Source: JBCBEX01 sp039177895 (GTDB lineage: Bacteria; Bacteroidota; Rhodothermia; Rhodothermales; Rubricoccaceae). From it: a DNA stretch of 10,265 bases. Location: contig JBCDFO010000152.1 of NCBI GenBank assembly GCA_039177895.1, positions 1-10,265 on the forward strand, read 5' to 3'. Position 1 is the stretch's first letter; every line of letters starts with the position of its first letter. This document shows positions 6,435-10,265 of the stretch, piece by piece. The position numbers were made by a program, and so were the translations under genes. A model generated the notes under the pieces. It was not told the DNA's origin and made no database searches. It worked only from the letters and a program-made list of their open reading frames with translations.

Positions 6435-6583
6435 GAGCTAGCTCCCCTCCTGGACAGGAGGGGTTGGGGGTGGTCGAGTGTCACAACGCGATGTTGCGTC
6501 GTGCTCGACAGGTCTACCCCCTCCCGCTTCGCGGACTCCCTCCCCGCGTGCGCGAGGACAGGACTCTGTTCAGGGGGAGAGCT
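6435..6583. repeat. Imperfect inverted repeat with internal hairpins between serC and der
   Basis: The left half contains a strong palindrome at 6444-6463: CCCCTCCTG, a GA spacer, then CAGGAGGGG, a perfect 9-base match. It is followed by a G-rich run GGTTGGGGGTGG. The right half, read on the minus strand, begins GCTCTCCCCCTGAACAG and ends GGGGGTAGACCTGTCGAG, echoing the left half's outer AGCTCCCC and its inner GGGGGTGGTCGAG. It also carries a small hairpin, CCGC-TTC-GCGG (6524-6534). The right half is longer, so the symmetry is imperfect. It lies just past the serC stop and ahead of der. It may end serC transcripts, be a dispersed element, or both. No gene is seen in this 195-base gap and no promoter octamer for der. 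Confidence 0.55.
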
Positions 6584-6588
6584 TGCTG

Positions 6589-7704
6589 CTACCCGTTGTT
6601 ACGCTCGAAGGTGCGCATGAACGCGACGAGCGCCTCGACGGAGGCTTCTTCGACGGCGTTGTAGATCGAGGCGCGGATGCCGCCGACGGAGCGGTGGCCC
6701 TTGAGCGCGAGCAGGCCGTGCTCGGCGGCCTCGGTGAGGAAGCGCGCTTCGAGGTCCTCCGACGGGAGCCGGAAGCAGACGTTCATCTGCGAGCGCGAGT
6801 CAAGGCGCGCGGTGCCGGTGTAGAAGTCCGTCGCGTCGATAGCCCCGTAGAGCATCGTGGCTTTGCGCGCGTTCACCTCGGCGATGCCGTCGATGCCACC
6901 GTGGTCCTGGAGCCACGCGAGCACCTTCTCGACGAGGTAGACGGCGTAGACCGGCGGCGTGTGGAAGAGCTTCGCCGCGTGCGTGCCGAAGTCGAGCAGC
7001 GTCGGGAGGGCGGCCTTGCGCGTCTGGAGGAAGGCGTCCTGCACGAGCACGACCGTCACGCCCGCCGGGCCAATGTTCTTCTGCGCACCCGCGTAGATGA
7101 GCCCGTAGCGGTCGAGGTCGAGCGGGCGGCTGAGGAAGTCGGACGAGGCGTCGCAGACGAGCGGTACGTCTGCGGCGGGCTCGTCGGCGAACTGGGTGCC
7201 GAAGATGGTGTTGTTGCTCGTGTAGTGCAGGTAGGCCGCGCTCGGGTCGAGCGTCCACGTGTCCGGCGTCGGGATGTACGAGTAGTTCGAATCCGCGCTC
7301 GACGCCACGACCTTGACGCCACCGCAGCGCTTCGCCTCCTTGATGGCCTTCGCCGACCACGTACCGGTGTCGAGGTAGTCCGCCGAGGCGTCCGCCCGCA
7401 GGAAGTTGAGCGGGACCTGGTAGAACTGCATCGACGCGCCGCCCTGGAGGAAGAGGATGTGCCAGTCGTCGCCGAGGCCGAGGAGCGCGCGGAGGCGGGC
7501 GCGGGCCGAGGCTGCGATCTCGGTGTAGGTCGGCGAGCGGTGCGAGATCTCCAGCACCGACGTGCCGAGGTCGCCGTAGACGGGCAACTCAGCACGGGCC
7601 GCGTCGAGGACAGCCGTAGGGAGCGCGCCAGGGCCGGCGGAGAAGTTGTGGAGGCGCGGGGCGCGCTCGCCGGAGGTGGGCGCGGCGTAGGAAACGGGCT
7701 GCAT
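6589..7704 (-). CDS. serC: Phosphoserine aminotransferase
   Basis: This is a 371-residue PLP enzyme that converts 3-phosphohydroxypyruvate and glutamate to phosphoserine in serine synthesis; in some bacteria it also serves the pyridoxal pathway. It has the family N-terminus HNFSAGPGALP at 19-29, EISHRSPTY at 52-60, the substrate/PLP stretch LFLQGGASMQF at 84-94, YTSNNTIFGTQF at 161-172, and the PLP-binding Lys209 in YAGAQKNIGPAG. The end includes GHRSVGGIRASIYNA. The length is typical. The ATG at 7704 gives a 17-residue leader before the conserved core; no other ATG lies between them. The start is preceded by TGTCCTCCCG, without a Shine-Dalgarno sequence. A promoter octamer and a hairpin lie upstream. 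The enzyme is cytosolic. Confidence 0.97.
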   Translation of the reverse strand: MQPVSYAAPTSGERAPRLHNFSAGPGALPTAVLDAARAELPVYGDLGTSVLEISHRSPTYTEIAASARARLRALLGLGDDWHILFLQGGASMQFYQVPLNFLRADASADYLDTGTWSAKAIKEAKRCGGVKVVASSADSNYSYIPTPDTWTLDPSAAYLHYTSNNTIFGTQFADEPAADVPLVCDASSDFLSRPLDLDRYGLIYAGAQKNIGPAGVTVVLVQDAFLQTRKAALPTLLDFGTHAAKLFHTPPVYAVYLVEKVLAWLQDHGGIDGIAEVNARKATMLYGAIDATDFYTGTARLDSRSQMNVCFRLPSEDLEARFLTEAAEHGLLALKGHRSVGGIRASIYNAVEEASVEALVAFMRTFERNNG

Positions 7705-7721
7705 CGGGAGGACAGGAAGAG

Positions 7722-7738
7722 GCGCTGAGGGTCAGCGC
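7722..7738 (-). promoter_or_regulatory. Perfect hairpin in the serC leader
   Basis: GCGCTGA (7722-7728), loop GGG, then TCAGCGC (7732-7738) is a perfect 7-base stem with a 3-base loop. It lies 17 bases upstream of the serC ATG and downstream of the candidate promoter, so it would be in the messenger's leader. It could affect translation or be a protein-binding palindrome; no direct evidence tells which. Confidence 0.45.
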
Positions 7739-7761
7739 GGGGAGAGGGAACGCATACGTCC

Positions 7762-7769
7762 CAAAGATA
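7762..7769 (-). promoter_or_regulatory. Candidate serC promoter -7 element (TATCTTTG)
   Basis: On the minus strand TATCTTTG matches the Bacteroidota -7 consensus TAnnTTTG exactly. It is about 58 bases upstream of the serC ATG, which leaves a leader of about 50 bases containing the hairpin. No TTG sits at the expected -33 distance, so the promoter is inferred from one element. The whole 7705-7946 spacer is divergent; I found no matching octamer for the plus-strand gene. Confidence 0.4.
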
Positions 7770-7946
7770 CAGGGCAAGCCGCTAGGCTCTGGAGACCACA
7801 CGCACTCTTCGTTCTCCCTCGGCGTCCTGCTTTGCCCCCGATTGGCGCTGCGCCGGAATCGGGCTGGCATGGCGTTTGAGGAAGTCCCTTGCGGATGCGT
7901 GTGGCTGGCCTCCACGCGCCCCGAACCCGCCTTCTCATCGTTCTTC

Positions 7947-9947
7947 ATGTCACGTCTCTCCACTGGCGTTCCTGTTCTTGACCGTGCCTGGACCGGGCTA
8001 CGGGCGGGCGAGACGTATGTCGTGACGGGCCGCACGCAGAGCGGGCTGCCGGTGCTGCTGCGCGCCGCGCAGACGGTGACAGACGGAGCACAGGCATGCG
8101 TCTACCTCTCCGGCCAGACACCCGCCGCGTTCATGGCCCAGGCAACCCCGCTCGGCTTCGATGCGCGCGCGGCAGCGCAGGCCGGGCACCTCCGGCTGCT
8201 GCGTCCCCCCGAACCGGGTGCCTCCGACAAGGCTCAGGCCCAGCAGATGGACGGGCTCGCGCACCTCGCTTCGCAGACGACGCCCGCGCTGTTGGTCGTG
8301 GAGGACTTCACCGCGTTCCTCGCCTTCCAGGACCTCGACCACCTCACGGCGAGTGTGGATCGCCTCATCACGGCGCTGCACGCGCAGCCGACCGTGCTGC
8401 TGCTCGGGATGGGCGCTCCGGCCAACGACCGCTCCGCCGCCATCACCGAGCGGCTCTGCGCGGCTGCTGCCGGAGCCATCCATGTCGAGCCCGAGAGCGA
8501 CGCAGCGCTCACGCTCCGCCTCCGCCCCGGGGCCAACATCGCGCTGGCAACGGTCACGGATACCTGGACGCCTGCCCGCTACGAAGAGCCCCAAGCTCCC
8601 CACGCTGAGTCCACCGGTCCGTCCGGCGACGGGTTTGGCGACGGCTACGGCGATGGGCACGGCACCGACCGTGGAGATGGACACCCCGTGGCAGGACAGG
8701 TAGGCGACCGCCTGCTAACGAACCGCCACCCGGCCCAGCCCGCTGCGCCGCCAGCGGCTTCCTCTCCAGCACCGGGACGTCCGACGCCCACGAGTCCCGC
8801 GTCCACAAGCCCAACGGAGCTACCAGCGCCTGCCTCCACAGCGCGCGATGACGCGATGCCCTCCGTGGCAGAGATGAACGCCTCGCTCGCGGACATCTTC
8901 GGCCGTGCAGAGCCTCAGACGACTCCCGCGTCCGACCTCACCGAAGCGCCGCGCGACGACACGCCGCCCCCGGCGGAGCAGCCGACTGCTCCAGAGCCCC
9001 CCCCCGCACCGGATGCGACCCGCGAGGTCATGCCTCTGTCCACAGCGGACGCGCCGCCACCGGTCGCCCCCGACTTCGCCACGCCGCCGCCTTCCATGCC
9101 GGTCGAGGCCGACCTCGACGCGCCCACTCTGCCCACCCAGCCTTCACCCAACGCTGCCATGCCCGCTGCCCCACCCCAGATCAGCCTGCTCAACCTGACA
9201 GCGGCTGCATTCCCAGTCAACCCGCACCTGAAGTCCGACGACTTCGAGTGGGACGGCGGGGTGCTGCTGGATTCGTACCAGCCCCACAGCGGTGCCGTCA
9301 GCTTCGACGGCCGTCAGGTGTCGACGAATATGGGCGGCACCTTTGCCCAGACCGGCGCACCGGCCCCCGGCGGTGGGTTCGGAGCCCCTGCCGGATTCGG
9401 GAGCGGCGGCGACAGCGTCCCCCTCGATTTCTCCGGTGCCCCCGAGTTCGACGCGGCACCTCGGCCCCCTGCACCCCGACGCTCAGCCTCGCAGGCCCCG
9501 CCGCCACCGAGCGCGATGCCAAAGTTCACCTCGCTGGCCGCGCACACCTTCGACCAGTCGCCGCGCGGGCAGTTTGCCAAGCAGGTGCAGGCGTCCTTCG
9601 AGCGCTTCAACGCCATCGGGACGCCCTTCCTGGCGCTCGCGCTGCGGATGGACCCGGACAACCCGTTCGCGGAGGCTTTTCCGCTGGTGGAGGACGCCGT
9701 CCGCGCCGCCCTCGACGAGCGCGACCCGCTCTACGCCGAGACGGACAAGAAGCGGCTCCTCGCCCTGCTTCCGCAGCGGACGCAGCAGGCAGCCCCGGGC
9801 GTCTTCGGCGCGATCAAGAACCAGCTCCAGCTCTCGGGCGGGGCCATCGATGCCGTCTTCACCGCGATCTCCGCCGTGACGGTGCCCAACGGCGAGCCGT
9901 TCGCCAACGCCCGCGACCTCATGGCCTTCGCCTTCGACGCTGACTAA
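7947..9947 (+). CDS. Apparent KaiC/RecA-like pseudo-ATPase with disordered middle and GGDEF-like C-terminus
   Basis: This is a 666-residue protein from the ATG at 7947. The frame is open from an earlier ATG at 7842, but those 35 codons read as spacer, while residue 1 here directly begins a KaiC-type start (MSRLSTGVPVLDRAWTGLRAGETYVVTG). Residues 1 to about 205 follow the RecA/KaiC layout: a P-loop position at 28-35, a beta strand with sensor-like CVYLSGQTPAAF at 51-62, a Walker B-like strand ALLVVED at 114-120, and LLLGMGAP at 151-158. The P-loop reads GRTQSGLP, with the exact spacing of GxxxxGK[ST] but Lys and Ser/Thr replaced by Leu and Pro, so ATP hydrolysis is doubtful. Residues about 210-420 and 450-525 are Pro/Ala/Thr-rich and disordered, with a GDG-repeat at 227-246. 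Residues about 540-666 are conserved-looking (PRGQFAKQVQASFERFNAIG, then DPLYAETDKKRLLALLPQRT) and resemble a GGDEF fold without the GGDEF signature. The role is unknown; a scaffold or regulator is a guess. Confidence 0.72.
   Translation: MSRLSTGVPVLDRAWTGLRAGETYVVTGRTQSGLPVLLRAAQTVTDGAQACVYLSGQTPAAFMAQATPLGFDARAAAQAGHLRLLRPPEPGASDKAQAQQMDGLAHLASQTTPALLVVEDFTAFLAFQDLDHLTASVDRLITALHAQPTVLLLGMGAPANDRSAAITERLCAAAAGAIHVEPESDAALTLRLRPGANIALATVTDTWTPARYEEPQAPHAESTGPSGDGFGDGYGDGHGTDRGDGHPVAGQVGDRLLTNRHPAQPAAPPAASSPAPGRPTPTSPASTSPTELPAPASTARDDAMPSVAEMNASLADIFGRAEPQTTPASDLTEAPRDDTPPPAEQPTAPEPPPAPDATREVMPLSTADAPPPVAPDFATPPPSMPVEADLDAPTLPTQPSPNAAMPAAPPQISLLNLTAAAFPVNPHLKSDDFEWDGGVLLDSYQPHSGAVSFDGRQVSTNMGGTFAQTGAPAPGGGFGAPAGFGSGGDSVPLDFSGAPEFDAAPRPPAPRRSASQAPPPPSAMPKFTSLAAHTFDQSPRGQFAKQVQASFERFNAIGTPFLALALRMDPDNPFAEAFPLVEDAVRAALDERDPLYAETDKKRLLALLPQRTQQAAPGVFGAIKNQLQLSGGAIDAVFTAISAVTVPNGEPFANARDLMAFAFDAD
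8625..8684 (+). repeat. 12-base tandem repeat encoding GDG-x units
   Basis: Five 12-base units encode GDGF, GDGY, GDGH, GTDR and GDGH (residues 227-246 of the pseudo-ATPase protein). The first three and the fifth keep the GDG core. The units lie just after the RecA-like domain, at the entrance to the disordered region. The repeat is too short for an RTX-type calcium roll, but it may vary in number between strains. Confidence 0.6.
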
Positions 9948-9984
9948 CCCGCTACTGACCAACTCGCCGCTGACGAACCCCACC
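9940..9984 (+). repeat. Three 15-base tandem units spanning the stop codon of the pseudo-ATPase gene
   Basis: CTGACTAACCC, CTGACCAACTC and CTGACGAACCC begin at 9940, 9955 and 9970, so the period is exactly 15 bases. The first unit contains the TAA stop at 9945-9947. At the equivalent place the later units read CAA and GAA. Because 15 is a multiple of three, the units stay in the gene's frame (AD-stop-PA, TDQLA, ADEP). Confidence 0.65.
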
Positions 9985-10056
9985 GGTCTTACCACTGCCT
10001 ACCGGTCCAGCCTCCCGGCTGTCTCCAGGGAGCCCCCTCCCGTTTCCTACGCCGCC
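9948..10056. other. Spacer before the exported TPR-like gene
   Basis: This 109-base gap holds two of the three tandem units and two copies of the self-complementary hexamer ACCGGT (9982-9987 and 10001-10006). A pyrimidine-rich stretch (CCCCCTCCCGTTTCC) lies before the next ATG. I see no promoter octamer and no terminator, so co-transcription of the two plus-strand genes is likely. Confidence 0.4.
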
Positions 10057-10265
10057 ATGCGACTCCGACCTATCCTGTTCACCCTCCTGCTCGCGCTGAG
10101 CGCGGCGCTGGCCGTTCCCCCGGCGCAGGCCCAGAGCGCGGGCGTGCCCGCCGCCCAGACCGCCTACGACGCCGGGCGCTACGGCGAGGCGATCCGCCTG
10201 CTCACCGACGTGCTCATCCGCACGCCGGACGACGCCGCGGCCCGCCTCCTCCGGGCGCAGGCCTA
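10057..10265 (+). CDS. Exported TPR-like protein, N-terminal part (continues beyond window)
   Basis: The ATG at 10057 opens 69 codons with no stop before the window ends. Residues 1-25 (MRLRPILFTLLLALSAALAV, then PPAQA) are a typical signal peptide with cleavage after AQA, so the product is exported or periplasmic. The mature start, AAQTAYDAGRYGEAIRLLTD, then VLIRTPDDAAARLLRAQA, has the helix pair and the A/G/Y spacing of a tetratricopeptide repeat, usually a protein-binding scaffold. It follows the pseudo-ATPase gene on the same strand by 109 bases. The start is secure because the signal peptide begins at this Met. What lies after the first repeat is unknown. Confidence 0.8.
   Translation, partial: MRLRPILFTLLLALSAALAVPPAQAQSAGVPAAQTAYDAGRYGEAIRLLTDVLIRTPDDAAARLLRAQA

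Noticed and set aside
6478..7728. A 416-codon open frame on the plus strand
   Set aside because: It is antisense to serC, rich in Arg/Glu/Val with no recognisable domain. High GC opens such frames opposite real genes.
7842..7946. An upstream ATG that would add 35 residues to the pseudo-ATPase protein
   Set aside because: The added residues look like translated spacer, and the family-like start MSRLSTGVPVLD begins at 7947.
8625..8684. RTX-type calcium-binding repeat
   Set aside because: The unit GDG-x lacks the nine-residue GGxGxDxUx spacing and has too few copies.

Overview
The window looks like chromosomal DNA of a GC-rich bacterium, probably from the Bacteroidota/Rhodothermota side of the tree. 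This is an inference with three supports. The housekeeping genes are GC-rich. Nearly every start codon lacks a Shine-Dalgarno sequence and follows a pyrimidine-rich stretch. Two upstream regions contain an octamer of the form TAnnTTTG, the -7 element known from Bacteroidota promoters. I see no rRNA, tRNA, CRISPR array, transposase or phage gene.

Layout. Positions 2-853 (+) hold the C-terminal part of a transglutaminase-like protease-fold protein with an intact Cys-His-Asp triad. A 68-residue two-helix membrane protein follows at 865-1071 (+). From 2881 down to 1082 (-) lies a compact accessory block of lower GC. It contains a VapB45-like antitoxin (helix-turn-helix plus DUF433), a VapC45-like PIN toxin one base downstream, and, 11 bases further on, a secreted D-Ala-D-Ala dipeptidase (VanX/DdpX family) interrupted by two in-frame stop codons. 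Next is a housekeeping block, all on the minus strand: glutamine-dependent NAD+ synthetase nadE (3017-4723), ribosome-assembly GTPase der (5089-6393) and phosphoserine aminotransferase serC (6589-7704). The gaps between these three genes are filled by palindromic, non-coding repeat-like elements.

Divergent from serC, on the plus strand, is an unusual 666-residue protein (7947-9947). Its N-terminus has a KaiC/RecA-like fold whose P-loop has lost the catalytic Lys-Thr, its middle is long, Pro/Ala-rich and disordered, and its C-terminus resembles a degenerate GGDEF domain. It is followed by the start of an exported TPR-like protein (10057 to the window end).

Most worth a second look: the dipeptidase with two nonsense codons, each one C-to-T change from the expected codon and each inside an active-site motif; the apparent pseudo-ATPase/pseudo-GGDEF protein; a 15-base, codon-phased tandem repeat running through that protein's stop codon; and the intergenic palindromes.
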